Source: Batkoa obscura
Lineage: Eukaryota > Entomophthoromycota > Entomophthoromycetes > Entomophthorales > Batkoaceae
Reading direction: 5' to 3'
Assembly: GCA_030770535.1 (NCBI GenBank)
Contig: JASVEC010000022.1
Coordinates: 372,001-436,000 of the forward strand
DNA length: 64,000 bases
The translations under genes and the position numbers were made by a program. The notes beneath the pieces were generated by a model. The model searched no databases. It was not told the origin of the DNA and saw only the letters and a list, made by a program, of their open reading frames with translations. Positions 11,041 through 26,626 of this stretch are shown one piece after another (position 1 is the stretch's first letter; every line of letters starts with the position of its first letter).

Positions 11041-14000
11041 TTAATGAAATATTGATTCAGTATAATCCCCTTGAGCTAAATTAGCGCAAATAGCAAAAAA
11101 ATATTCAACAATTGTTTTAAACTTCATTGAATTAATTGAACCCCTATTGTAATAAAAAAGAAATTTGATAAAAATTAATATTAAAAATAATAGATTATTT
11201 AATCAACTTACTTTACAAACTCGACCATGAATTTGTTTTTGGCTTCTAATGTAATAAAATTGGTTGGAAAATTTTCCTAAATTAATAATATTAGTTAATA
11301 AATTTAGTTAATAAATTTATTAAAGCTTACTCTTGCCATTAATTCAGTAAACCAAGGTTTACATTCTTCTTTATGAGTAGTTAAAAATTTTCTGAATGGT
11401 TCAGATAAATGTTTTAAATAACTTCGTGATATTTGTCCACCAATACACTTTATAAAAAATACAAATTAATTAATTATTATTAAATTAAAATTAAAATTGT
11501 ATAAAAGATTTTTATAACTAAAAACTTACTAATAATATTTTTTCTAATATAAAAAAACCATAACCATTTTGCATAATGGTTCTCATTTTAGGATAAAATT
11601 CCATATTTAATTCTTTAGCATATATTTTTTCTCGCATTTCAAATAAAAATAACTCAAGCTAAAAAAATAGTATTTAAATTTAATTACCATAAAATATTTA
11701 CAAAGTATCGAATTATAATTATAATAATAGTTGTTATTCTTTTAAATTACCATTGTTTTCGCTAAAGATTGTAATACTGGTCGATATTGAGTTTGCATAT
11801 GATCACCAATATATTGTATAACTAATTTCATTATATCTTCAGGTAATAAATAAAATGAATGGGGGGAACTACTTAATAACTAAAAACAACACAATAATAT
11901 TAATATTAGTTAATTAGTATAATTAATTAACATTAATAAATAAATAGATTATCTTTACCTTTTGTATAAATGTACTAATTCCAATAGTAATATCTTCATA
12001 TTCATCCTCATCTAAATAAAATAATAATAATTAATATTCTAATTGAATTTTTTTTACTTTTTTTTTACTTTCCAGTTTACTCAATGTATTTAACATAATC
12101 GGCAATATTTTGATTGAAAATTGAGTAATAAGATTAATATGCTCCATGTTTAATGGATGATCTTCAGATGGTTTGTTATTGCCATAAGTAGAAACAATTT
12201 GTGCAGCTACATTAAAATAAGATAAATTAGGAAAAACTTCAATTGCTGATAATATTAATTGAGTTAATGGTCCTAACGGAAAACAAAATGGTGTAGGTAT
12301 TTGTAATGTTAATAAACCTTCCATTATGAATGATGAAATTTCCTATTTTATTTTTAAAAGATTAAATTAAAATTATTAATATGAAATTTAATTAAGATAA
12401 AATAAATAGATTCTTACCATAGCAATAGAATTTACATTCCCTGCTAATTCTAATACTTTGGAAGTAATTAAAAATACTTTCTCTGTATATGAAATAGCGG
12501 CTGGTATTGGTAATAAAGGTACATCTACAGCAACGATATACGAAGCAGTACGTATTCCTTTACAAGAATAATGTAAATACCCAAAATTTCTTGCAATTTG
12601 TTCACTAATTTCTGGATTTTGAGTCTAGTTAATTAATAGATTAATCAATTACTATAATTTAATAATTAAATTAATAATAATTTACTTTAACGTAAATATC
12701 TAATAGTTCAATAATTTTTTCCAATATAAAATTGGTTAATTTCTAATATTAATTTTATTAATTAATTATAATTAAATCATAATTAAATACTATAATTTTA
12801 CTTCTAATCTTAAACAAATAGCCATTGGATCATCTTTAGCTGAAGCAATAATAGATGAAAGAGATTGGATAATACGTTCCATATCTCTATACTAAAATAA
12901 ATCCGAATATTAATTTTTTATTAAATATATATATAACTATCTTACTTTTAAATTATTTAAACTATTAGCTAACATACTCACTAACATTTCAGAGTCTTGA
13001 GATAATTCTGTATCCGCTGTATTACAAATATCCCTAAAAGAAGTGGTAGCAGCATCCACGGTATCAAAATGATTAGCACATGAGATCACTTTTTCAACTA
13101 CATTTCGTAAAATTTGTATATTATGTTTATAATAAAAAATATAAGAAGCTATAAAAAGAATTAATATTAATAAATATTTAATAAATAAATTATTTTATTG
13201 AATTCTACTTACATGCTAAATATAAAGCTTGTTTTTTTATGAATTTATTTTGAAATGCTAATGGTAAATTAGAATTGAATACTAAACCCCAACATTCCAT
13301 TGAAAAAAATAATTCAATTGTTGGTATTATTTCTAAATCTAAACTACCACTGGCTATTTTTCTTAATAAATAAAAGGTACCTTCTAATTCCTAAATTTAT
13401 AAATTATTAAAATTATATTATGTTATTATTGTTATCATTATTATTAAAATAAAATAGAGTTATTATGTTTGAATTTACCTGCCAAGCATTAGGAGTATTA
13501 AATTCGTTTTTAATTAATGTATTAATTAATGTAGCTGAGTGATTAAAATAATTATAAGCATGAGGTGCTTTTAATATAAAATGTAAATCAGAAGCTAAAT
13601 CCCCACACTCATTTCGAAACACAGCAAATTCCCTATATTCATCTAATAATTTATTAATGTTAATTCTTTTATATATAAAAACTAAAAAAAGTTACCATCG
13701 GACCAATTTAATAAATTATCTTCTTCTGGATATTTTACTTTTAATAATAAAATATGATCCAACTGAAATGAAATTTTTAATATCTCTTTTTTAATACCAT
13801 GATTCCCTTCTTTAATATCTTCATTCTCCTCTTCATGTTCATCAATATTTGTATAATCTAAGCATTCATCTAAAAATAATTTCCAAAAATCAAAGGCCTC
13901 TTGAGTTACATTTTGATCTACCCCATAACTACCTGGAAAATTCATCAAAACTAATATAATTTCAAATAATTGAAGGTGTTCGGATTCAACATTAACTTCT

Positions 14001-15315
14001 ATTTTTTCCATTTCATGAAGTATTTTACGTATATATGATTCCCCAAAAAAGGAATATAATCTTAATAAAGATTGACATTTGGGTTCATTTTGATCTATAA
14101 AAATAAAAATTAATATTATTTTATTATATAAATTTAGAAATTTAATTAATTTATTTACTATTTAAAGCCTCATGAACATTATTTTTTAAAAAACTGGAAT
14201 ATAATATATGTTTCATTTTTTTATATAAAGTATCTTGAACTTGATTAGCATTACGATGTCCTAATGTTTCTTGTAATATATTAATACATTTAGTAAATGT
14301 ATTTTCATAAGCAAAATTTTCCATTATACTATCAACAATTCCTGGTAATAATCTATATTAATTTATTTGAATTCTCTTGTTTTAATAATTATAAATCAAA
14401 TTAAATTAGTGTTGAACTTACAATGATGGTACCCCATATTCTACCCAACTAAATAAACAGTCTAAAGAACTAATTCGAAGTTGTTCATAAGCTGGTTCTA
14501 ATTGTTGATTATTGACTTTGATATATTTTTCGATTAATTTAAGTGCAATATCTCTTCCACCTTGAGCTAAAGCAATTTGTAACTTATTTCTAATTTTATA
14601 TAATTATGAGAATATAAATTTATAAAAATTAAAATAAGTGGCTTACTTTTGAGCACTAATAATTAAATCTTTAGAATAATCTTCAGGTAATATTGTTAAA
14701 TATTTTAATTTAATTAATTCAATTCTTAATGGGTTTTCCATTGATAGTGAATCAAATAGTGCTATAACTTCCAATAAATTACTCAATAATTCATCCCCAT
14801 TATATTGAAATATCAAAGCTATTGTCTAGATTGAAGTTAAAATTTATTATTAATTGAGAAATTAATTCTAGTAATTGTTCTACTTACTGTGGATAATAAT
14901 TTAATTAACACCATATCAGATACTTGTTCACTTAATGAAAACTCTCGAATTTTATCAAGTAATAATCGTTTTAAATTATCTTTCTTCTCAGAAGTACGGA
15001 TATCTTTCCTGAATGAAATGAATCCATTTTATTTTGATTTCTATTCAATACTAATCTTATAATTACCAATTCCCTTTTAATTTTGTTAATAAAACTAACG
15101 CACCATAAAATCGACAGGTATCATTCTATTAAGGTGAATTTCATTTAACTTTATATATTTTAATTCCATTCCATTCCATTTTCACTTACCTCCACGTTTA
15201 ATAAAATTTCCCCTAATTCCCAGCCTTCTTTTAAGTATTGAAGATGATCTAACTCATTTAAAGCTGCTGGTGTAGGTACTGTTAACCCTTCAATTAATTC
15301 CCGATATTTTTCCAT
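11041..15315 (-). CDS. Importin-13/Kap122-like karyopherin-beta
   Basis: A minus-strand gene with roughly twenty short introns; start ATG at 15315 (MEKYRELIEGLTVPTPAALN), stop at 11041-11043 after CANLAQGDYTESIFH. The estimated product is ~1,000 residues, the size of beta-karyopherins. Exons encode helical HEAT-type segments throughout. Diagnostic stretches: TCRFYGALVLLTKLKGNW (N-terminal region), SLDCLFSWVEYGVPSL, MNFPGSYGVDQNVTQEAFDF followed by WKLFLDECLD, and a yeast Kap122/IPO13-like block with YREFAVFRNECGDLASDLHF and AWQELEGTFYLLRKIASGSLD. These match the importin-13/Kap122 (Pdr6) branch better than Mtr10/transportin-3. Family role: bidirectional nuclear transport, for example import of TFIIA or UBC9-type cargo. 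Cargo here is not inferable. Individual exon borders were read by eye and a few may be off. Confidence 0.8.
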
Positions 15316-16164
15316 TTTAAAATTTAAAAAAGGTGATTCTTTATTTTAACTCAATGCTCAATATATATTTTTTTACAAAATTTATTAAATATTACAAGCA
15401 ATTAGATTGGTAGTCCAAGAATAACAATAAAACAATAGTTAGAGATTTACTATTTATAGTCAAATTGTTATGCATTAGATCATTAAAATGAAGTAGTAAG
15501 CTTTTAAGTTGAATATTTAGTCTAATTTTATTAAAAGTGGATATTGTTTAATGTTAATAAAAGTTTAAATAATTAAACATTATCTTTATTTTATTTTATT
15601 TTGATAAATAAATTAACCTGGATATAATACAATACATTAAAAACTTGTATTTTAACTTAAGGTTTATTTTTAATTCAATTTACTGTATTTTTATTACATT
15701 CCAACTAGCTTGAAAAAAACAACACTAAATTGAAATAAAATAACTAAATAATAATGATTTTTAATAAAAGTAAATAAAATCAAAAATGTTAAGTTTTTAG
15801 TTTTTATTCATTTTTTTATCTCAGTTCGTTGAAATTTTTTCCTTGTTATAGTTGTGAATGTAATAAAAATATTATAATAAAACTTAAAATTTTTTCAATA
15901 ATTTCCAATCAATTCTAAAAATTTAGCTTTTAAATTCCATTTTATAGTTACTTGTTATATATTATATATTATATATTATATATTATATATTATTATTTAT
16001 TATATTTTAATTCTTCATATCTGTAACTTTTTGCCTATAATTTAAATTAATCTAGATATTCCAATTTTTTTAAATTGATTGATTGGAATATCCTTTATTT
16101 TTTCTAATTTAATAGCTTAAAAAATCAAATTAGAAATTAATTTTTAATTAACGCTTTTAAGAAA
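15316..16164. other. Divergent intergenic region
   Basis: 850 bp between the starts of the karyopherin gene (minus) and CDT1 (plus); it must hold both promoters. A (TATATAT)n-type run, unit ATATATT, occupies about 15954-15995. No other structure was recognised. Confidence 0.6.
15954..15995. repeat. 7-bp AT minisatellite
   Basis: About six copies of ATATATT in the divergent promoter region upstream of CDT1. Confidence 0.85.
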
Positions 16165-18123
16165 ATGAAAGATGAGGTAGTAAAGGAACAGATTGTTTTA
16201 ATGGAAACTAAAGATGTAATAAGAGCATTATGTTTTTGATTTTAATTTATAAAATTCATTAGGTGAATAAAAAGAAACGAACAAATGACAAATTAGCTGA
16301 AAAAGCTACTAATGTTAAAAAACAAGTCATCAAAAAACAAGAGGTGAGTAAAAATAATTTAAAAGTTATATACTTAATACAACCTATTTAATATTATTTT
16401 ATTAGTCTGATATAATCTCAAGTACCGAATCGAATTCTACTATCAATGAAATGTTAAAAATAGAAGATGAAGATAATAAACCATTAAATGGATTAGAAAC
16501 ACCCATCTCATTACCTTTAAATGAAGAAAAAATATTTATAGATAAAGTAGAAGAGTAATCCATATCGCTTTTAGTCAAATTTTAAAAATATAATTTTATA
16601 ATTTTAAGGCCAAAACAAGAAGAAAACATTGATCTTGATTTTATAAAATATGAAGAAGAGTTAAATGAATATATTAAAAAAATAGATTTATCACTAATTG
16701 ATAACTTGAAATTGCCTTATTCATTGGAAGGATTATTAAAAAATTTCCGAGCTATGTTTACAGTGATATTATATAATCATGGTATTGGTAGTGTATTTAA
16801 TTTTGCAACTTGTCAAAAAGCAGTAGAAGATATAAGTAGAAGGTAAAGTTTTTTAAAAAATTTTATAGCTCAATAATAATAATTGATTTTGTTTTTTTTT
16901 AGGAGTTTTGATTTAATTCAATTACAAAGAATGAATTATTTGTTTCCCAAGTTGTTTAAATTTGAACCTATTGAAACTTTGATTCATCAAAAAGTGGTTC
17001 ATTCTTATATTATTAAAGTACCAAGTTTAAATATTGGCTCTCAAAAAAAGGAAAATACAATTATATTTCCAGCAGATAAAGTAGATATTTTAAGTCAATT
17101 ATTGCATCTTAAATTATTATTTTATGTCAAAAAAGAACATAATGTAAATATAATAATTAACTAAATTAATAAAATAATAATACTAATTGTTGTTAGGAAT
17201 ATTTAAAAAATATCAATATCCCTGTTGAAGATGGATTACCAAAACAATGGTATACTGGATTTGATTTAGATCAAATAGAAAATGTACCCATAAAATCACT
17301 TCCAGCTAGGAAAACTATTGGTAGAACTTTACCTCCAATTAAAGCTAAATTATCCTTTACGGATAGGACAGTAAGTGGAAATAGTCATTCATTTAATACT
17401 AATTTGTTATTATGTTTTTTTTAGAGAAATATGTTTTCCAGTGTAAAATCAAACAATAATAATAATAATAACAAATTAAGTATTTATGACAAAATGTATC
17501 AACAGTTTAAACAAAATACTATGGAAAAGGTAATTGTAATTTACAAAGATGAATTAATAAATTTTATTTTATTTTATTTATTATATTAGAAACAAACAAC
17601 AGATTCGGATGAAATTAAATCAAAAGGTACTGCTTTAGATGAAGCAAACAAAAGATCCAAAGCAGCATATGAAAGAAATCGATTAGAAGTTGAACGAATT
17701 CGAAAAGAATTTGAAGCTGAACTATTCCAAAAGAAAGAAGAAAAAAATAAAATAAAAGCGGTTCAAGAAAAACAACAAGAATATGAGAAAATAATGGTAA
17801 AAACTTCCCAATTACCCGATATTGTACAATCTATTCGGGTTATTTTTATATTAAAGCAAGGATTGAGGTCGTTAGAGTTGGATGAAGTTGTGGGGAAAAT
17901 TAATACAAAACAGCAATGGAAATTGTCTTTTCAAGAAGTTAAAGATCGAATTTATTTGATTCAAGAGGTGATACCACAGTTCTTGAATGTTAATTGGAAT
18001 CAACAATTAAAAAAGTATTTTGTTAATATAAATCAATTGAAAATTTCAAAGGAAGAAATAGATAATGCATTAGAAAAATATTTGGAAGGGAAGAAAAAGA
18101 GTGAGGGATTGAAGCTGAAGTAG
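16165..18123 (+). CDS. CDT1: DNA replication licensing factor Cdt1
   Basis: Multi-exon gene from ATG at 16165 (MKDEVVKEQIVLMETKD); exons are separated by short GT-AG introns, e.g. 16904 opens one at ...DISRR|SFDLIQ. Two family domains are visible. The geminin-binding/MCM-type winged helix reads LPYSLEGLLKNFRAMFTVIL then FNFATCQKAVEDISRRSFDL and QLQRMNYLFPKLFKFEP, close to the LPyk...FRAmDtv..F....tf..lk..V..mt.r.F...hL.qi...yP pattern. The C-terminal winged helix begins LPDIVQSIRVIFILKQGLRS and continues LSFQEVKDRIYLIQEVIPQF, matching LPe..r.lr.iF...k..l.m..v..k......s..e.e..l.lL.e.lP. A coiled, highly charged linker precedes it. Role: loads MCM2-7 on origins with ORC and Cdc6 in the nucleus. 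No PIP box was found at the N-terminus. Confidence 0.82.
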
Positions 18124-18887
18124 TTAAAATTAAAAGTTAAATGAGACTAATAAAGTGAAAGGATCAATTGGAATTAGGTTTTATTAAAATATATTAATTA
18201 AAATATTATTATCTTTATTAGATAGGAATTCTTTGTTTTTAATTTGTTTTTAAATTTAATAAAGTTATAAAAATCAATATCAAATAATAAGGTAAATAAT
18301 ATTAAAACCTAATTTTTAATTAAACTTTTAGTTTATATTTATATTATATCTTACTTTTAAAAGGATCAATGATATATATTCTTATAGAAAATCTTCTATT
18401 AATTGATATTAATTTAGTATGTGTTTATAGTGTTTTATTTTTTCTATAATAGAATTTATTAACATTAGATGGTTTTTTAGCTGTTTTATTTAAAGTATTA
18501 AATTATTATAATATATTAACCTTGTTATACTCTAACAATAACAGATGATGATGTATAAATTTTCAACTTCTAAATAGAATTTAACTCTCAAAATAATATT
18601 CTAAATCTAATTTAAATAAAATAGTCTATTTAAATAATAAAAAAGGAAGTGAATGCCATTTACTTGAACCAAACTGGATTTATTTTCAACTTACTAAAAA
18701 TATTAAGTAAATTAACAAATTAGGAACACCAATCATTATTAACCATTTGGTCATCCGTTTACGAAATCAAAAAAAAGTGAAATAAAACCAATTAACTTTG
18801 AATAAAAATAATAATAAAATGTCAAAACAAAATAATCAACTATAATTAATTTTAAATACTTTTTATTATTGATATTCTATCATCTCA
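18124..18887. other. Intergenic, nothing recognised
   Basis: 764 bp of AT-rich sequence between CDT1 and the thiolase gene; presumably the terminator of the first and promoter of the second. No reading frame, repeat family member or RNA gene was seen. Confidence 0.6.
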
Positions 18888-20719
<1,832 letters not shown>

Positions 20720-22185
20720 AGAGGAAGTTTAAATAAAAACTCAATTGAATTGTATCCAACGGATCTTTATTTAAAGATTTTAAAAATGAGTTTTGAAGTT
20801 ACTGAAACTTTATTTGATTTGAGATAAGCTCTTCAATACTTAATACATCAGTTTTTAAATATTGAAATTAGTTAATAAAACTCAATTTATAATTCTATAT
20901 TAAAAAATTAAATGTATTAATTTAAGGATTATATGAAAATATGGACCCAATCTACTAATTTTTGTTATAGGTTCAAGTAAAAAATAAAAATGAGACTTAA
21001 GTCATGCTCATCAACCTTTAGAATATTATCAAGTTTTACAATAAAAACAGTTAAATTTGGCTTATTCTATAATATTTTTAACTTTTTACAACTATGAAAA
21101 AATAGAAATTAAGTGATTTAAACTATTTTCAATAATAATTGAAAACAAGAGTAAACAAAAATGTACTTTGTAACAGAAATTATTCTAGCTTTGACTTTAT
21201 CTGTTATAAATTTGTTATGATATTTATAAGTTTATTTACTTTGTTTTCAATGAAGATCAAAAATAAATTTGATTTTGTTCGATTTTTTTGTTTATATGGG
21301 GGTGTATTTTTTGGCTTCATTATTTTTTCCATTTTTTAAGCGCTATTTCAGCGGAAAGATTGTTAGTAAAATTCTTAAACACAAAAATATATCCCCATAT
21401 CACCTTTTAAACTAAGATAGGACATTAAAAAACATACATCATGCAATCTATATTTACGAATTTTGTGTAACCAAAATATTAATAATATTATTTTAGTTTG
21501 AAAATACAAGTTAGAACTTCGGATCCAGTTTTATAATCAATTGACCATAAATAGAAAAGGTTTGAAATTTAAATATCACTATTAAAATAGATTACATACT
21601 TTAATAATTAGTATTAACCTAAGTCTAATAGCGTTATTGTTTTTGAAATCTTGAAAGAGCTATAAATCCTAAGTTCTTTATTGATACAAATACAAGGTAA
21701 GAAAACACAATGGAGAGGGTAATTGCTAATAGATCTAACAAATAATATCAATTTGGGGTGAAAAATAGAATATTAGAGATATTGTTCAATAGTAGTAAAT
21801 TAGGTAATGCATATAGGTAAAGTACTAGGGTGAGTCTGCCTAGCTTCTAAAAAATTCATTAAATTTCATTAATTTTATTAAAAATTGAATTTTCCACACA
21901 ATGAAAAAAAATCAACACCAAAAGTATCATCATATTTTAGATCATATTCTTTAAAATGTAAAATTATCTGTACTACTTTAATATCTTTATGCTCACTTTA
22001 GAGCCTTAGCTATTTTAATAGGGCTTTGTTTATTTATTCGATGTTTATTTGATCTATTATTAGCTTTTATTATTAAACTAGAATCCTGAGTTATACTTAA
22101 TATTTATTTTATATATAGTATTCAAATATTTAAAAAATTATACATATATGAAAGCTGAAATGTGTTAGAAATATAAAAAAATCAA
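20720..22185. other. Intergenic, contains MITE copy C
   Basis: 1.5 kb with no gene apart from the MITE at 21295-21400. A TATA-like run lies close before the broken secreted-protein gene that follows. Confidence 0.6.
21295..21400 (+). mobile_element. MITE copy C
   Basis: A complete member: TATGGGGGTGTATTTTTTGG, CTTCATTATTTTTTCC, TTTTTTAAGCGCTATTTCAG, ending AAAATATATCCCCATAT. ATAT sits at both ends outside the G/C run. Confidence 0.9.
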
Positions 22186-23301
22186 ATGTTTATTATTTTA
22201 TCACTCTTTCTTTTTGTTGTCACTGTTTTAAGTCAAGATCCTCTTGGGTTAACTTACTTAGATAAAAATTGCTATAGAATCGACTACAATACGGATGATT
22301 TGAAGTTGATATATCACCAAAATATCAACGTAATTGTCAGTCATTACCATTGGCTACCAATAATAGGAAAGGATGAAGGACCTGGGAAATGGTATGACGG
22401 AAAAGGTTGTCTTCGAGATTCTAAAGAATGTTGTGTAACATGTCGTCAATATTGCACTGAAGAATTTCGAGCAAAGGTTACCGATTCAATTCAAGGGATA
22501 AAAATTTTAATTGCTATGGATCTTACTTTGACGCGTAAAGAGAGAGACTATTTGTTTATTGCACCTAATATTGGAACTTTCAATTATCTTTCTGTGGACT
22601 TAAGACAAGGTTTAAGATCCATTATTGTTCCTATGGATAATTTACATCCTGATGATCAAAACTATCGCCAAGTATTCCAAATTAAAATGACCGAAAGTAT
22701 AGTTGCTAAGATCTTAAATAACACTAATCTTTACAACAAAGATGCTCAAACAACCTAATCTAATGATCATGTATTAAGCGTTGATAAGATCTGCCTTTTA
22801 GCTAATAATGTATTACGAACTACTGGCAAGAAATATGATTTTAGTAATTGCTTTAAATTAATACCAAACATGGAAACTTGATCTACTTGTAGGTTTGCGG
22901 GCAATGGGTTTGATACTGGCCGTGGTTATTTATGTAGAGCAAGCATGGATTCCAACAAAGCCTCTACTTTAACTTCGTGTCTTAGGAATTTACTAACAAT
23001 CAATACATCCGAAATGGCTTATGATAACAGAGCATTAGAAATTGTGAGAGAAGCTCTAATTAAATGTTTTGATGCTATTCCATATGCTGGGAAAATTTTG
23101 GCTACTACTATTAATGCAATTTTAGGCCCTACTGCTGATAAAAGGGTCCTTAATGGGTATAATAGTGAAGAATTTAATGCAAAATTAGTTGCTCTTAAAG
23201 GGATTCAGGATCAAGTTTTAGATGAAAGTAGTAAGCTTGCAAAGGGCCATGTTAAAGATAATTTCAGTGATATCATCAAATCTGTCAAAAAGGTGTTATA
23301 G
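22186..23301 (+). pseudogene. Secreted Cys-rich family, copy 1 (broken)
   Basis: Homologous over its whole length to the two intact genes at 29383-30501 and 36356-37474. It keeps the same signal peptide (MFIILSLFLFVVTVLSQ), the KECC.TCRQYC block and the C-terminal NAILGPTAD region, but its frame is interrupted about three or four times. The central ~200 bp (from about 22550 to 22750) are identical at nucleotide level to the intact copies, while both sides have drifted, pointing to a recent gene-conversion tract. No family function was recognised. Confidence 0.8.
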
Positions 23302-23760
23302 ATTAATAATCTTTTAAATAAACTTATAATTTCAAATTATTGATGTGTTTTTATGAAAATTTTTAATACAAGTTTAAATGTTAAAAGCGTAATTTACATT
23401 TTAAAATAATTATAATGTTGTAATTTTTGTATCCATCTATTTGTTATTTTTATCAATAAAGTTGGTCAATTTAATAGTTAAATTGTTAAACAAAAAACGC
23501 TCTATTTAGTTTATAACCCTTTCTATATTTTATACTATTTATAAAATGAACAATTTAAGTTAAATTAGAACTTACTGTTATGTATAAACTAAAGTGTCTA
23601 AAATAGCCCAAGTGAATTACCTTAAAAAACTGGGAACAAAAGTGGGGAAGTCGAACCATTTGATTGGTTTCTTAAAAAACGAAGGTAAAACTTCAAGACT
23701 ATAAAGTTGGACCAACTTTAAATTTCAATAAATATTTTTTAACTTAATTAAAAAATAACT
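23302..23760. other. Intergenic, nothing recognised
   Basis: 459 bp between the broken secreted-protein gene and LCB1. AAATAAA about 15 bp after the former's last codon may be its old poly(A) signal. The LCB1 promoter should lie here. Confidence 0.5.
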
Positions 23761-25653
23761 ATGGATTTATTACAAGACAGCAGTCAAATTCCGGGCCAAG
23801 AATCGATTTTTTATCGAGTAATTACTTATTTAGCTTACCTTACTGAAGGTATCCCATTTTCCAAAAGATTTTGGAAATATTTATACGATAGTCATCAGAA
23901 TGATCCTATCCGTACCATTTTAGAATTATTTCTAATTTTCTTTGCTTTACATTATGTATTTGCTAAAGCATATCGTATTGATTCTAATGAAATCAAATTA
24001 ACTGAAAAAGAAATCGATGAACTTGTTACAGATTGGCAACCAGAACCTTTAAGTGAAGAATTAAGTGAGATGGAAAAATTTGAGTTAAACTCTATTCCTG
24101 TTGTTACTGGGTAAGTGTTTGTCTTTTGTAATTTCTTGTTAATGGTTTAATTTCATTTATAGCCCTTTTTCTTCTAAACAAAAATCAAAGGATGGAAAAA
24201 CTTATTTAAATATTGCTAACTTCAACTTTTTAAATATGTTAAACTCGGATAAAATTAAGGTAACCTTTATAATAACACTATGATATGCTGTATTGATTAT
24301 TTTAGACTAAAGCTATCGAAACAGTACAAGAATACGGTGTAGGTACTTGTGGCCCAACCGGTTTTTATGGAACATTAGGTAGTTTTATTTGAGAAAACAT
24401 AACATGGCCTTTATTAATTTATTAAGATCTTCACGTACAATTGGAACAGGATATTGCTAACTTTTTAGGTACTGAAGGTGCTATTTTATACAGTCAAGGT
24501 TTTTCGACATTATCTTCCGTTATTCCATGTTTCTCTAAAAGAGGGGATTTTATTATTTGGTAATATAGTTTTTTTGTAAAAACAATTTTATTGATTTAGA
24601 TATAGTGATGATGGAGTAAACTTTTCAATTCAAAAAGGAGTACAAATTTCACGTTCAAATGTGCGTTATTTTAAACATAATGATATGGAGGATTTAAAAA
24701 GAATTATGGAAGAAGTACGTTTAGAGGATAAAAAGAAACCTGGAAGATTAGTACCAAGAAGATTTTTAATAACTGAAGGAATATTTTATAATACTGGTGA
24801 TCTTTGTCCGCTTCCAGAATTAGTCAAATTAAAATATGAATATAAATATCGTTTAATTGTGGACGAATCTATTTCTTTTGGTATTCTTGGTTCAAGAGGT
24901 AAAGGAGTTTCTGAACATTTTGGTTTACCTGTAAGTATAATGAATTAATTTGAAACTATATGTAATTAATTTTATAATTAGATTACGGATATTGATATTA
25001 TTTCTGGTTCACTTACTAATTCAGTTTCTGGATCTGGTGGTTTTGCAGCTTCTACAGCAGATATTGTTGAAAGACAAGTAAGAATAGTCGCGTTTTGTTT
25101 ATATAATTATTTATTCATCAATTTAAATAGCGTTTAGCAGGACAAAGTTATGTATTCTCAGCCTCATTACCAGCAGCATTAACAGTAACTGATATTGAAG
25201 GAATTAAAGAATTAGCTGAGGAAGGGCCAGCCAAATTGCTTAAATTAAGAGAGAATATTTCAATCATTAAGAAATCGTTAAATAATTGCCCGTATTTTGT
25301 GCCATTAGATGGTACTGAGTTTATGAACTCTCCATTACTTCATATTAGAATTCAAAAACATTTAATTGCCAATTATTCCGTATTAGAAGAATCAAAATTA
25401 CTTCAAGAAATTGTTGACGAGGTAAGTAGATATTTATTTATAGAATTAATATACTTAAATTGTACTTTAGTGTTTAAAAGATGGAGTAATGACATCAAGA
25501 GCTAAATATCATCCTACTCAAGAAATCAAAACTATCCAGCCATCAATTCGATTTAATGTTTCAATTGCCCTCACTACTAAAGAATTAGAAAAATGTTTTA
25601 ATTCTCTTAAATCCAATACTCAAAAAATACTTGCAAAGAAAAAACTTATTTGA
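23761..25653 (+). CDS. LCB1: Serine palmitoyltransferase subunit 1
   Basis: Several exons from ATG at 23761 to TGA at 25651-25653. The N-terminus has an ER membrane anchor ([20 protein letters not shown], residues ~56-75). The alpha-oxoamine synthase fold follows: [28 protein letters not shown], then [20 protein letters not shown] and [20 protein letters not shown]. Where catalytic subunits carry the PLP-binding lysine (SFTKSFG), this protein has LTNSVSG, as expected of the non-catalytic LCB1/SPTLC1 partner of LCB2. The conserved cysteine that is mutated in human HSAN1 is present in GVGTCGP. Role: with LCB2, condenses serine and palmitoyl-CoA in the ER, the first step of sphingolipid synthesis. 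It converges on the protease gene with 77 bp between stops. Confidence 0.93.
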
Positions 25654-25730
25654 GTTATTGTAATAATCATTAAACAGTTTTAATAATATGAATATTTTAT
25701 TTATTTACTTATTTATTTACCATACTAACC

Positions 25731-26626
25731 TTATCTTACTAAAATGGATTTTATCCAGTCGCGATACAAAGACACAGTAGTATATAACTAAAGAAAAGAA
25801 TTAAAAACAAACTTTAAAATTATAAAAATACTACCCCAGGTGTATTAGGTCTAGCACAAGAAATACCATTTGAAGTAATCCCTACAATAACAGGAATACC
25901 GTTTCTAAATCCAAATAAAGGGCCACCGGAATCTCCTTGACAAGTGTCTTTATCCCCACCACGATAACCAACACATAATTGATTTTCCATAACTTTATAT
26001 TTTAAAACGTCTTGATACGTATCTATACAATATTGTCGATTATAAACTGGCATTATAGCTTCTTGTAAAATTGCTGTAGCCCCTCCACCTACCTCTGATG
26101 ATCCCCATCCAGTAACTAAAAATAATTGCTGTTCTTTATACATTGTATTACTGTCTATTATTACCCGTGGATTTTCGGGGACTCTTTTATTTAATTTGAT
26201 AATCGAAACTAAATCGTAAATAAGTACAAATAAACAATAAAAAACTAAAATAACCGTACTATCATAATATAAATTCACAGGTTCAAACTTAGGGTGATTG
26301 AAAACCCGTTGTACTTTAAAGGCAACTCCGTTTTCTTTTTCAATACTTTGACTAATATCATGACGATGATATTGTATCTCATAACTATCTAAAACTTTAT
26401 GATCATAGTTATCATAAGGGAAACAATGCGCTGCTGTTAATACATGATAAGGCGTAATTAAACTACCTCCACATATAAAATTGCCATTGTTGAATATAGC
26501 AACCATGAAATTATATTTAAACGCTGGTCGTACATTGACTCCATTTACTACTCTTCCCATGCTGCCTTGAGCTTTAGTAATACCGGTGAAATAGGTTAAT
26601 AATAGCAACAATGTGTTTGCTAGCAT
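25731..26626 (-). CDS. Secreted trypsin-like serine protease (S1)
   Basis: ATG at 26626; signal peptide MLANTLLLLLTYFTGITKAQ; activation site GR|VVNGVN. Triad: His in VLTAAHCFP; Asp in YYDISIIKL, which forms only after removing a 51-bp intron (26209-26259); and Ser in DTCQGDSGGP. The residue six before the Ser is Asp, predicting cleavage after Arg/Lys. A second intron (25788-25834, 47 bp) restores the usual C-terminus PGLYTTVSLYRDWIKSILVR, ending at 25731-25733. Six or more Cys are consistent with S1 disulfides. S1A proteases are scarce in most fungi but common in insect-associated lineages, where they may digest host cuticle or haemolymph proteins (inference). Confidence 0.88.

Noticed and set aside
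21139-21339. 66-codon hydrophobic frame upstream of and overlapping MITE C
   Set aside because: Runs through the MITE terminus and has only Phe/Ile/Lys-rich composition expected of AT-rich noise.
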